Source of the DNA: JAJFUI01 sp039698035
Lineage (GTDB): Bacteria; Planctomycetota; Planctomycetia; Pirellulales; Thermoguttaceae
Assembly: GCA_039698035.1 (NCBI GenBank)
Contig: JBDKSW010000009.1
Span: 186,001-250,000 of the forward strand
DNA length: 64,000 bases
Reading direction: 5' to 3'
Shown: positions 19,223 through 27,741 of the stretch, piece after piece
Layout: each line of letters opens with the position of its first letter
How positions within the stretch are numbered: the first letter of the stretch is position 1
Notes under the pieces: model-generated
Seen by the model: the letters and a program-made list of their open reading frames with translations, nothing else
Database searches by the model: none
What the model was told of the DNA's origin: nothing
Translations under genes and position numbers: made by a program

Positions 19223-22132
19223 CTACCCTCGCGGCGTTGCGTCGGGCGTGCTGGCCGATCGCGTTGCATTGCGGTTGGGGCCGAGCGCGATGCCGAGCCA
19301 GCCGTCCTCGATCACGAACTGCGTGACGGCCGCGTCCTTCAGCTTCGGGTTGTTGGCGATTTGTTGCGGAATCAGGCTGAACGGCGTCTTCTTCGACAGG
19401 GCATGTGAGAAGATGCCACGCAACGCGATCTGCGAGCCCGTGCTCAGACGCGGTCCCATCAGCCGGATGACGCCGTCGCGGGTCAACGTGGCCTTGCAGT
19501 CTTGGGCGTCGGGTCGATAGAACGCGCGGACCTGGAAGTTGCTCCACCGGTGCGGGCCCCTGCTCAGGCGCTGGACAGAGAACGTCAGCATGATCTGCCC
19601 GTCCTGGAAACGGACCACAATAGCGTCCTGCGGGGCGAGCGTAAGTTTCACATCTTCGTTCTCGGGGGCCACCTTCCACGGATCGCAGTTGAGGCACTTG
19701 CCCACATGGCGGGCGAGTTCCGGGAGTGTGAAGGCGCGGCCTTCGAGTTGAAGTCGCTTCAGGCTGTTGTTGAGGGCCGATTCGTGTAGTTGGACGCTGG
19801 CCAGACTGTCGCTCGGCGCTTGGGGACGCGGCGTGTGGCCGCCGACCTGATCCTCGCCACCGACGCGGAGCCGCATCGTGAATCGCTGCTCGGTGGTCCG
19901 GGCGTCGACCATTTGCGGTCCCAGCGCAAGGTTGTTGAGCGGATCGAAGACCCGCTCGTTGAGCTTGGCGACGACGCCGGTCAACTGCTGTTTGGCCTCG
20001 GCGTCGACCCGCTCGCTGGCCTCGCGGATGATCTTCTGCTCGACCTCGCGGCTGGCGGCCGGCTTGTTCTGCTCGTATTGCCCCTTGGCCGCCTGCGCGA
20101 TAATGAACCCGATGACAGGCACGTTGCCCAGCTTGGTGTCGACGCCGTTGAGCTGCGTGTCGTTGTGCACGTCGACCTCGGCGGGCCACAGCGTCAGGCC
20201 CTTCATGTCGATTTCGAGGGGCTTTCGGGCGATGTACCAGGCCTGGCTCTGGCTGAAGAAGCGGGCCGGGCTGGCGTCGGTTGTCGAGTTCGACTGGATC
20301 TCGCCGCGGACCTCGAGCGCCATTCGCACCCGTTTCGGATCGGGCAGCATCCGGACGGTCGTCTCCGTGGCCATGACGCTTCGGCCGGAGGTTGGGCGGC
20401 CCTGGACCGTTTCGTTGAACTGCCGATATTCCAAATCGCGCTCGGGGATCATGTCGTTAAGCAGTTCGGCCGTGACGGCCATCCGGAAATTGGCGTCGAA
20501 GTAGCGGTGTTGGACACAGGCTGCCAGATTGCGCCGGGCTTCGACGGGCGATTCGGCCATGAATTGGCAGTCCCGAGCGAGTCGGTAGGAGTCGCTCTGA
20601 AGGCCCGTGGTCTCGTAACGCTCGATGTCGCGGAGCAGAGCGACCGTCGAGATCGGCTCGGCTGCCCAATGGCGCAACTCGTCGCGCAGAGCCGTCACCG
20701 GCGCGCTGGAGATGAACTGTTGCTGCTCGGTGGTCATCGGGACCTGGGTCAGGCGGACCAACGCCCGCTGAGCCGTTCGCCGCATCTGGTTGCTTTCACC
20801 CTTCGGCCGCCGCGCCAAGCCTTCTTCGAGCGACTCGACCAGGAGGTATTTCCGCCAAGCTCGACCTTCCGGCGAGTTGCCGGTGGCCTTCTTGATGTTG
20901 GCCAGGTGCCGTGCGAGGCGGTCGTGATTCAGCCGGCTGACGGAGCTGGCGACTGCCGGCGCGGCATTGACCAAGACGAGTTGTTGCCAGAGCTCGATCC
21001 GGCGATCCAATGCGAAGGCCGTCCTGCGGAGCTTGCTGGTCAGCGGACCTTCCGGCATGACTTCGGCCGTTTGAATGCCCTGACGGCTTAGGTCGCGAAG
21101 GCGGCCGAGTGGAACGTCCGTCCGGTTGGAGCGGGTGGAAAACGCGCGGCCCAAGGCCAGGGTCTGTCGCAGCGTCTCGGTCGCCCAGGGTTCGGTCGTC
21201 CGATCGGCGGTCAACTCGCGGAGGCTTTGCGTCAGGGCCGTCGGCTCCTGCCAGGCGTCGTCGAGCATCCTGGCCGGACTTTGGACTCTTGGCGACGGAC
21301 GGGGCGTGGGCTGTTGCTGGGCCTCGGCCGTTTTCTTGTCGGTCGTCGGCGACGATTCGCTGGCTGCGCGGGGGGCAGGCTCGATTGGCGCTTCACGCAC
21401 GGCTGGAATGTCGGCCTGCTTCGCGGCGGTCGTCGCCGAAGGGCCGTCGGATTGCGGCGCGGACGCGCCGGACGCCTGGCTCGCCGAGGGAATGTCCGCG
21501 AACAGGTCCCAATGGAGCGGTGATGGGGTGCTGGCCGCCGTGTCGGGGTCCGGCTGGCCCGAGCTCGGCAGCTCAACCACGCCGGACGCCTCGTGAGTGG
21601 GCGACGCGATGGTCTTGGCGGGGTTGGCCGCCAGCACGGGCGTCGATACTGCGACAGGCTTCGGCTCTTCGCGGACCGGCCGTTTCGGCGTGGTGTCGTT
21701 GGCGGCCGGCAGACGATCGCCCAGTGAAGGGAGCGAGTCGGCGGTGATTTGATCGTCGGGCAGCAGCCTGGGCAGCGTGCCCGTTTTGGCGGAAGAGGCC
21801 GCGGGCGCGGCGGGCTTCGTCGCCGCCACGTCCTCGGGCCGGACGCCGTCAGGACCGTTGGCCGAAGTCAAAATGATCGGGCCGACGCGGGTTGGTGCGT
21901 TCGCGCTGGCGGCATCCTCAGCGGGTTCGTCGTCGCTCGGGTCTTCCGAGGCCAACATCACGCCGGTCATCACGGAACCATCGAGTGGCGCGGGCGGAAG
22001 GTGCGCAACCTCGACGATCGCTTCCGTGTGTCGAATGCCGGTCAGCGTCCAGAGAGCGGCGACTACTCCCAGCGCAACCGCCGACACCCAAAGAAGATAG
22101 GATCGCCTTGCCCACCCTTGTTGCTTTGCCAT
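19223..22132 (-). CDS. Large single-pass membrane protein of unknown function
   Basis: A 969-aa protein convergent with the GspK-like gene (85 bases between stops). The N-terminus has a positive patch and one hydrophobic segment (YLLWVSAVALGVVAALW, ~12-30). A Pro/Ser/Ala-rich, probably disordered region spans ~45-290. A long globular part follows (~300-969), with a helical section and two segments that resemble repeated beta-rich domains (about 560-660 and 790-960). I recognise no catalytic motif. It looks like a planctomycete-specific envelope protein. Any link to the pilus locus is by position only. Confidence 0.65.
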   Translation of the reverse strand: MAKQQGWARRSYLLWVSAVALGVVAALWTLTGIRHTEAIVEVAHLPPAPLDGSVMTGVMLASEDPSDDEPAEDAASANAPTRVGPIILTSANGPDGVRPEDVAATKPAAPAASSAKTGTLPRLLPDDQITADSLPSLGDRLPAANDTTPKRPVREEPKPVAVSTPVLAANPAKTIASPTHEASGVVELPSSGQPDPDTAASTPSPLHWDLFADIPSASQASGASAPQSDGPSATTAAKQADIPAVREAPIEPAPRAASESSPTTDKKTAEAQQQPTPRPSPRVQSPARMLDDAWQEPTALTQSLRELTADRTTEPWATETLRQTLALGRAFSTRSNRTDVPLGRLRDLSRQGIQTAEVMPEGPLTSKLRRTAFALDRRIELWQQLVLVNAAPAVASSVSRLNHDRLARHLANIKKATGNSPEGRAWRKYLLVESLEEGLARRPKGESNQMRRTAQRALVRLTQVPMTTEQQQFISSAPVTALRDELRHWAAEPISTVALLRDIERYETTGLQSDSYRLARDCQFMAESPVEARRNLAACVQHRYFDANFRMAVTAELLNDMIPERDLEYRQFNETVQGRPTSGRSVMATETTVRMLPDPKRVRMALEVRGEIQSNSTTDASPARFFSQSQAWYIARKPLEIDMKGLTLWPAEVDVHNDTQLNGVDTKLGNVPVIGFIIAQAAKGQYEQNKPAASREVEQKIIREASERVDAEAKQQLTGVVAKLNERVFDPLNNLALGPQMVDARTTEQRFTMRLRVGGEDQVGGHTPRPQAPSDSLASVQLHESALNNSLKRLQLEGRAFTLPELARHVGKCLNCDPWKVAPENEDVKLTLAPQDAIVVRFQDGQIMLTFSVQRLSRGPHRWSNFQVRAFYRPDAQDCKATLTRDGVIRLMGPRLSTGSQIALRGIFSHALSKKTPFSLIPQQIANNPKLKDAAVTQFVIEDGWLGIALGPNRNATRSASTPDATPRG

Positions 22133-22407
22133 CGCCAGTCCTTTGAGCCGATACCATCCGGAGAATGATAAAATCCGGTATCTGTTAAGATCGGCAGTCG
22201 ATAGCAGTGCAATCCAGCGAGAACGGTCGCTGTTGGCAAGAGAAGACGGCGTCAGGACTTAGGGGCGTCGGCCGCAGGCAGAATAGGGTTTGGCCGTGGG
22301 GGCTGTGCCGGCGTAGTTTGCTGAAATAGGTAATTCAGGCGTTTCTTCCTGCCTGCTGCCGGTGTCTCAACCGCTTTCGCCCCCAAACTCGGTTGGAGGA
22401 CGCGCGT

Positions 22408-22776
22408 TCATGCACCCTGTTCCAACACCGTGTCTTCGTGTTCATAGCCTGGGGCGCAGCAACAGAGGAACCGCAAGAGGTCTCGGCCTGTGTTGGTGAT
22501 CTGATGCGACATGCCGGGCGGGATGGCAATGGCGTCGCCGGGGCCCGCGTCGGCCGTCTCGGTGCCGATCCGCATCGACGCTTGGCCTTCCAGAATGTAG
22601 TAGATCTCCTCGGTTTGGAGATGGCGATGCGGTGTCGTGCTGCCGCCGGCAGGCAATCGGGCCTCGGCCAACGTCTGGTTGCGAATGCACGAGTTGCGGT
22701 GGGCCAGCAGCTCTCGGATCTCTGAGCCGTCCTTTGTCACGAAGGCCGGCGCGTCTTTCAGGTTGCGAATGTCCAC
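22408..22776 (-). CDS. Small cupin-domain protein
   Basis: A 122-aa single-domain cupin. A GTG start at 22776 is chosen because AAGGA lies about 10 bases upstream and the frame has no nearby ATG. Cupin motif 1 is TTPHRHLQTEEIYYILEG, with two His and one Glu as metal ligands. Motif 2 is GDAIAIPPGMSHQITNTG, with the third His. Family members bind a metal and act as sugar isomerases, dioxygenases or small-molecule sensors; the substrate cannot be told. It lies 5 bases downstream of rsmD and is surely cotranscribed with it. Confidence 0.85.
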   Translation of the reverse strand: MDIRNLKDAPAFVTKDGSEIRELLAHRNSCIRNQTLAEARLPAGGSTTPHRHLQTEEIYYILEGQASMRIGTETADAGPGDAIAIPPGMSHQITNTGRDLLRFLCCCAPGYEHEDTVLEQGA

Positions 22777-22781
22777 GGCCG

Positions 22782-23423
22782 CTATTCCTTGCGAAGGATT
22801 CCGACGACAGCGGGCGGATAGGAGCGAACGTTCCAGGACGCCGCTTCGGGCAGTGTTCCGAAGTCGAAACGGTCGTCGGCCTCGACGACAAACACGCTTC
22901 CCGCCGGCGCGGAGATCACGAGTTGCTCGATCAGTTCGAGCATTTCGTCCGCTCGCTCGACGTAGAAATCGTAAGGCGGCGAGCAGAAGACGGCCCAGGG
23001 CCCGGGGCCCAAGTCGGGCGTTCGACGGAGCCAGATGAACGTGTTGCCAACGGTGACGTTGGCCCTTCCCTCGACGCCCAACTCGCGGATATTCTGCTCG
23101 ATCAGGGCGGCCGTCGGACGGTGCTGCTCGATGAAGGTGGCGAGGGCCGCGCCGCGGCTGATCGCTTCCAGCCCCAGGGCGCCGGTGCCGGCGAACAGGT
23201 CCACGGCGTGTTTGCCCGAGATGCTCGGTCCGATTAGGTTGAAGACGGCCTCGCGAAGGCGATCTTTCATGGGACGGGTGCGCGAGTCGCCGCTGTAACG
23301 GACCCGCCGGCCTCGCAGCTTGCCGCCGATAATCCGCAGCCCGACGACGCCATCGGCCGTGCGGTGTGGCGCCGCGCCGGACGGTTTCGGTTTTGGATTT
23401 GGTTTGCGGTTCTGGCGTGCCAC
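22782..23423 (-). CDS. rsmD: 16S rRNA (guanine-966-N2)-methyltransferase RsmD
   Basis: About 213 aa. It starts with the family signature LRIIGGKLRGRRV, then TRPMKDRLREAVFN, the SAM-binding DLFAGTGALGLEA, and the catalytic SPPYDFY (usually DPPY). The enzyme methylates G966 of 16S rRNA on the 30S subunit. The start is uncertain: GTG at 23423 is chosen because no ATG lies near the domain, while an ATG at 23498 would add 25 residues. The Ser in place of Asp in the DPPY motif is an oddity worth noting. The gene is divergent from the cyclophilin gene at 23582. Confidence 0.88.
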   Translation of the reverse strand: MARQNRKPNPKPKPSGAAPHRTADGVVGLRIIGGKLRGRRVRYSGDSRTRPMKDRLREAVFNLIGPSISGKHAVDLFAGTGALGLEAISRGAALATFIEQHRPTAALIEQNIRELGVEGRANVTVGNTFIWLRRTPDLGPGPWAVFCSPPYDFYVERADEMLELIEQLVISAPAGSVFVVEADDRFDFGTLPEAASWNVRSYPPAVVGILRKE

Positions 23424-23581
23424 GGCGAGGTTCCAAGATTGCCCAAAGTCATTGGATATGATACCGTACTGATGGTGCGGCCGACAGGTGTTTTCCATCA
23501 GGCCGTTCGAGACGCAACGGCGCTCGCACATGACGTTGTGGGCCGCAATTCCCGCCAATTGTCCATCCAAAGGGACCAACC

Positions 23582-24718
23582 ATGCCAGTTCGGATCGTTT
23601 TGACGTTGATCTTCGCGCTTCTGATTGCACCCGCCTGGGCGGCCGACGCGACAGCGAAACGCGGGCCAAGAGCCGAGGAGTTTTACTCGCTGCATGCGGA
23701 AATGAACGGCCTGCTGGGCGAACTGGCCAACCTCCAACTGAAGTACAAAAAGGCCAACGAGGAGCAACGGACGGCCATTCAAGCGAAATGGAAGGAGCTG
23801 ATCGCCAAGGGCGAAAAGCTGCAACCAAAGCTGATCGACGCCGCCGAAAAGGCTTACGACGAGGCGCCGAACGCCGACAAGGACGTTAGCGACTTCCTGG
23901 TCAAGTTGCTTTTTCAAAAGGTGCAGCGTGATGACTTCGAGCCGGCCTACGAAATCGGCAGCCTGCTGATGAAGCACAAGCATCCTGAGCTGATCGTGGC
24001 CAATCTGGCGGGCGTGGCCGCCTTCACCACGTCCCATTTCGACGCGGCCGACGAGTATTTCGGCTTGGCGAAGAAAAAGGGCTACTACGAAAATCCCGAC
24101 AAGCGTGACGCCTCGGCCGGACTGGGCGACCACTATGCGAAGCTGACGCCGCAATACAAACAGCTCTGGGCCAAGGAACAGGAGCTTCGCCGGGCCGAGG
24201 CGAAGGCCAACGACCTGCCCCGCATCCTCCTGAAGACCACGAAGGGGGACATCGAGCTGGAATTGTTTGAAAACGAGGCGCCCAATACGGTCGCGAACTT
24301 TGTCGATTTGGTTCAACGCGGTTTCTACAACGACGTGACTTTCCATCGTGTGCTGCCCGGCTTCATGGCCCAGGGCGGCGACCCGAAGGGCAACGGCTCG
24401 GGCGGTCCTGGCTACACGATCGCCGACGAGTGTCATCGGGCGAATTTCCGGAGGCATTTCCGCGGCACGCTCAGCATGGCCAAGACGGCCCAGCCGGACA
24501 CCGGTGGCTCGCAGTTTTTCCTGACGTTCGTGCCCACCACGCATCTTGACGGCGTTCACACGGTGTTTGGCCGCGTCGTTAGCGGCATGGACGTTTTGGC
24601 GAAGCTCCAACGCCGCGAACCGGGTGACCCTGACGCCCCCCGGGCCGACAAGATCATCGAGGCCAAAGTGCTTCGCAAGCGGCCCCACGAGTACAAGCCG
24701 GTAAAAATGCCTGAGTAG
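23582..24718 (+). CDS. Exported cyclophilin-type peptidyl-prolyl cis-trans isomerase with long N-terminal domain
   Basis: A 378-aa protein with a clear signal peptide (MPVRIVLTLIFALLIAPAWA, cut before ADAT). Residues ~30-210 form a mostly helical domain rich in Lys/Glu, possibly TPR-like. Residues ~215-370 are a cyclophilin: FHRVLPGFMAQGGDP carries the catalytic Arg, followed by GTLSMAK, GSQFFLTF and LDGVHTVFGRV. It should help fold periplasmic proteins by isomerising Xaa-Pro bonds. The ~180-residue extra domain is longer than in typical bacterial cyclophilins and may bind clients. A single gene, divergent from rsmD. Confidence 0.9.
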   Translation: MPVRIVLTLIFALLIAPAWAADATAKRGPRAEEFYSLHAEMNGLLGELANLQLKYKKANEEQRTAIQAKWKELIAKGEKLQPKLIDAAEKAYDEAPNADKDVSDFLVKLLFQKVQRDDFEPAYEIGSLLMKHKHPELIVANLAGVAAFTTSHFDAADEYFGLAKKKGYYENPDKRDASAGLGDHYAKLTPQYKQLWAKEQELRRAEAKANDLPRILLKTTKGDIELELFENEAPNTVANFVDLVQRGFYNDVTFHRVLPGFMAQGGDPKGNGSGGPGYTIADECHRANFRRHFRGTLSMAKTAQPDTGGSQFFLTFVPTTHLDGVHTVFGRVVSGMDVLAKLQRREPGDPDAPRADKIIEAKVLRKRPHEYKPVKMPE

Positions 24719-24867
24719 CCGGACAGGGTGATTGGCACACAGCTTGGGGGTCCCAGCGTGTCTCGTCGCTGCGTGCCCCCCGTGGGTGGCCTTGTTGACG
24801 CCGATGCGTTGGCATCCTAACATGCGGTATTATGGTTGACTCCACCTGTTGAGAGAGAGCCTTCGTC

Positions 24868-25191
24868 ATGCCGCTTTTTGAAGTCGAAACGACCTCGCAT
24901 ATCATCATCACCTGGGCCGAAGACGAGAGCGCGGCAACCGCCGTCGTGGGCGAAAGCTATCCCCACGAGCCGCCGGTCCGCGTCACGCGGCGCCCTCGCG
25001 ACACCTGGGTGATCTCGAAGTCTGCGCTGGGCATTACCGGCGCGACCGATCCTTGCTCGACGGCTCGCGACTGCTTGGCGAAGGCGGCCGGCGACAAGTT
25101 GCACGCCATCCGCCTCTACATGCAGCATACCGGTTCGGATCTCGAGCGGTCGCGCAAGGCGATCGAGTCGAACATGGTCATGGGCTGGTAA
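24868..25191 (+). CDS. Small conserved-looking hypothetical protein
   Basis: A 107-aa soluble protein beginning after GAGAGAGCC. No signal peptide or membrane segment is seen. The N-terminal half is beta-rich (FEVETTSHIIITWAEDE) and the C-terminal half helical (CSTARDCLAKAAGDKLHAI). Codon use matches the neighbours, supporting a real gene. I do not recognise the family. The next gene is convergent, with 53 bases between stops. Confidence 0.6.
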   Translation: MPLFEVETTSHIIITWAEDESAATAVVGESYPHEPPVRVTRRPRDTWVISKSALGITGATDPCSTARDCLAKAAGDKLHAIRLYMQHTGSDLERSRKAIESNMVMGW

Positions 25192-25244
25192 GGCCGTGCG
25201 TGTGCGTCGGTTCCGAGCGATGTGCCGCGCTGTGTCGGGCTTCG

Positions 25245-26045
25245 CTAGGGTCGCATCGCCCGATCGATCAGATCGCGGTCAAAATAGTTGATCGACATGC
25301 CGGCGTCGACGACGATTCGCTGCGCGTTGACGCCGCTGGACCTCGGGCTGAGCAGGAACGCGGCCACCTGGGCGGCTTCGTCGGTCTGAACGGCCCGCTT
25401 GCGCGGAATGACCTGCTCGGCGTAGAGATAGGCATCGACATAGCCGGGGATGCCAGCCGAGGCCGATGTCTTGAGCAGGCCCGGCGCAACGGCGTTGAAT
25501 CGCACTCGCGAGAAGCGACTGAACGACTTGGCGAGGAAGACGAGCGACGAGTCCAACGCGGCCTTGATCGGGGCCATGTAGCCGTAGCTCTCGCTGGCCA
25601 TCTGCGTCGTCGAGATGGAAACGGTCACCACCGAGGCGTCCGGGTCGAGCAGGTCCTTCATGGCGTTGCTGAGCGCCACGAGTGAAAAACACGAGATATC
25701 GACCGCCTGGAGGAACGCTCGCCTGGAGGTCTCGTGGAAAGGCCGAACGCCTTCCGAGTAGTCGGCGAAGGCCAGCGAATGGACCATGCCGTGGAATGTT
25801 TCGCCGCGTTGGGCCAGCGCGTCGCGGAGCCGTGAGATTTCATCGTCGCGCTCGACGTCGCAGACGAAGACTTCTGCGCCGTCGAGCAGCTTCGCCACGT
25901 TTTGCCGCACGCTTTCATTTTGCACGATATAGACGCATCGGGCGCCCGCCTCGCAAAGCGTACGGCTGATGTGCCAAGCGACGCTCTTGCGATTGGCGAC
26001 GCCGAAGATCAGGATTGATTTGCCGGTAAGTTGCAAAAAATCCAT
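25245..26045 (-). CDS. FabI-like enoyl-ACP reductase (SDR family), last gene of the fatty-acyl operon
   Basis: A 266-aa short-chain dehydrogenase with the FabI-type cofactor motif GVANRKSVAWHI near the N-terminus and the catalytic Tyr-x6-Lys (SYGYMAPIK). FabI reduces enoyl-ACP with NAD(P)H, the last step of a chain-extension cycle. In E. coli FabI an additional conserved Tyr lies 10 residues before the catalytic Tyr. Here that position appears to be Ile (TVSIS), so substrate or mechanism may differ. It follows the sialidase gene by 13 bases in a seven-gene minus-strand operon. Whether it is the housekeeping FabI or a pathway-specific copy is unknown. Confidence 0.82.
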   Translation of the reverse strand: MDFLQLTGKSILIFGVANRKSVAWHISRTLCEAGARCVYIVQNESVRQNVAKLLDGAEVFVCDVERDDEISRLRDALAQRGETFHGMVHSLAFADYSEGVRPFHETSRRAFLQAVDISCFSLVALSNAMKDLLDPDASVVTVSISTTQMASESYGYMAPIKAALDSSLVFLAKSFSRFSRVRFNAVAPGLLKTSASAGIPGYVDAYLYAEQVIPRKRAVQTDEAAQVAAFLLSPRSSGVNAQRIVVDAGMSINYFDRDLIDRAMRP

Positions 26046-26058
26046 GACAGTTGCGGAG

Positions 26059-27258
26059 TTAGGGTGACTTGTGACTGGAAACGCCGCGTTGCCGACTGGG
26101 CAGACGATCGGGCGACACGGGGTTGGCGTCCGCTCTGTTAAACCAGCGATGATCGACGGACATCAGTTTCAAACTTGCAGAGTGGTGGTAGTAGGTCAGC
26201 AGAATGCGGTCGCCGAGCGGCGTGATGCTCGTGTAGCAGCCGCCGTCGGCGTCAAGACACCGAACATGCCCCCACGTTTCGCCATCGTCTTTGGAGATGG
26301 CGGAATTGAGCGGGCGTCGCTCCTCGCTGTTGCTGTTGTTCCAAACGAGCAACAGGTCGCCCGTTTGCGGAATGCGTTTGACGCTGGCCGGCGAGTTTGG
26401 CGAGACCAAACCCTTGATCGCCACGGGCGGACTCCAGGTCTTGCCGCCGTCGCTGCTGTACGACTTGGCGATGAATCCCAGGTTCGTGCGGAGGAGCATC
26501 ATCACGCGGCCATCTTTCAGTTCAACCACCGCCGGCTCGGCGGCGCCGAAGGTGTTTCCGGGCGCGAGCTTGCGGATATCGACATCGCCGCTTTTTTTCC
26601 AGGTCTTCCCATCGTCGTCGGAGTACAGGACGAAGCTCAGGAGGACGGTTCCGCGAACGTATCCGTCAAAAACTGGCAACAGGATTCGGCCGTTGGCAAG
26701 TCGAACGAGGCGAGCGTTGTTTTGGCCCGTGTAGCCGGTGTACTTTTCGGTCGTCGGGATTTGATACCTCGATCGCTCCGACCAAGTGCGGCCTTCGTCG
26801 AAAGACTTTCGGAAACAAATGGAACAATCTTCGGACGAGTCCTTGACGCAGTAGCTCAAGAGGATTCCGTTGCGGGGGAGACGGAGCAAGCCGGCCTCGA
26901 ACGTGGTTAGCTTGCCTTCGTTGGGGACGACGACGCGATCCTCGCCCCAGGTCTTGCCGCCGTCGTGCGAGGTCTTGCTCCAGAGTTCTGCCGCCCCGAA
27001 ATCGCTGCCGAGCTTTCCGCCATCGCTGCTCCAACGTCCGTAAACCAGGAGCAGATCGCCATTGGCAAGCGGGAGAATATCGGCCTCGCCATTGCGCGGG
27101 TGCTGAACGCTCGCCCGGGCGATGATTTGGCCCTCGGGCCCGAGACGATCTTGGCCAAGCCCGCCCGACGAACTCAGCAGCGCGAGGGCCAAGGCGATTG
27201 CCGCGGACGCCACGATCACGCCCACGTCATGCGTACGGCTTGGTTTTGGGCTGCTCAT
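26059..27258 (-). CDS. Exported sialidase-like (BNR/Asp-box) protein
   Basis: A 399-aa protein starting at an ATG that overlaps the stop of the FabZ-like gene (ATGA), which fixes the start and shows translational coupling. An N-terminal hydrophobic segment (VIVASAAIALALALLSSSG) is a signal peptide or anchor. The rest is a six-bladed propeller with five Asp boxes: HDGGKTW, FDEGRTW, DDDGKTW, SDGGKTW, KDDGETW. The family includes exo-sialidases and many propeller proteins of unknown activity; planctomycetes have many such copies. Its place inside a fatty-acyl operon is unexpected. Confidence 0.85.
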   Translation of the reverse strand: MSSPKPSRTHDVGVIVASAAIALALALLSSSGGLGQDRLGPEGQIIARASVQHPRNGEADILPLANGDLLLVYGRWSSDGGKLGSDFGAAELWSKTSHDGGKTWGEDRVVVPNEGKLTTFEAGLLRLPRNGILLSYCVKDSSEDCSICFRKSFDEGRTWSERSRYQIPTTEKYTGYTGQNNARLVRLANGRILLPVFDGYVRGTVLLSFVLYSDDDGKTWKKSGDVDIRKLAPGNTFGAAEPAVVELKDGRVMMLLRTNLGFIAKSYSSDGGKTWSPPVAIKGLVSPNSPASVKRIPQTGDLLLVWNNSNSEERRPLNSAISKDDGETWGHVRCLDADGGCYTSITPLGDRILLTYYHHSASLKLMSVDHRWFNRADANPVSPDRLPSRQRGVSSHKSP

Positions 27259-27701
27259 GTTTTCGCCGCCGTGCAAGCGAATTCGAACCGCACGGCCACC
27301 TTGCCGTCCACGGATGCCTTGGCCTTGAGGAAGAACGCATCGGCCAACCGCTCGGTGAGTTCCACTTCCATGACGATTTTCTCGCCGGGCCGAACCATCC
27401 GCTTGAAGCGGACGTCGTTCATCCGCGTGGCGACGGGCACTCTGCCGCCGGACGGCCTCGCGCTGGGCCCCTCTTCCGATAAGAGGGCGGAGAGCAGGAT
27501 GGCCCCGCATTGCATGGACGCTTCGCACAGCAAGACGCCCGGCACGAGCGGAAAGTCGGGATAGTGGCCGGCGAAAAACCACTCGTCGCCGCGAAACGTT
27601 TTGACGCCGACGATCCGCGTTTCAGAACGCTCGGTGATCTCGTCCACGAGGAGGAATGGGTCGCGATGCGGAATGGCTGCGAGGATTTCTTGGCGTGTCA
27701 T
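27255..27701 (-). CDS. FabZ-like 3-hydroxyacyl-ACP dehydratase (hot-dog fold)
   Basis: About 148 aa. The domain starts with MTRQEILAAIPHRDPFLLVDEI and holds the catalytic region AGHYPDFPLVPGVLLCEA, containing the His and the downstream Glu of FabZ. The enzyme removes water from 3-hydroxyacyl-ACP. The ATG at 27701 is chosen; a GTG at 27728 would add nine residues. A Gly/Ser/Pro-rich insertion (SEEGPSARPSGG) lies mid-protein. It lies between a phytoene-desaturase-like gene (40 bases upstream) and the sialidase (4-base overlap), so it is part of the same transcript. Confidence 0.85.
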   Translation of the reverse strand: MTRQEILAAIPHRDPFLLVDEITERSETRIVGVKTFRGDEWFFAGHYPDFPLVPGVLLCEASMQCGAILLSALLSEEGPSARPSGGRVPVATRMNDVRFKRMVRPGEKIVMEVELTERLADAFFLKAKASVDGKVAVRFEFACTAAKT

Positions 27702-27741
27702 AGTGTGCGGAGCCGCAAACGGCCTCACCGATCCGATGTTC

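Noticed and set aside
19790..21091. Plus-strand open frame opposite the 969-aa membrane protein
   Set aside because: No start site and no motif; a mirror frame of the real gene.
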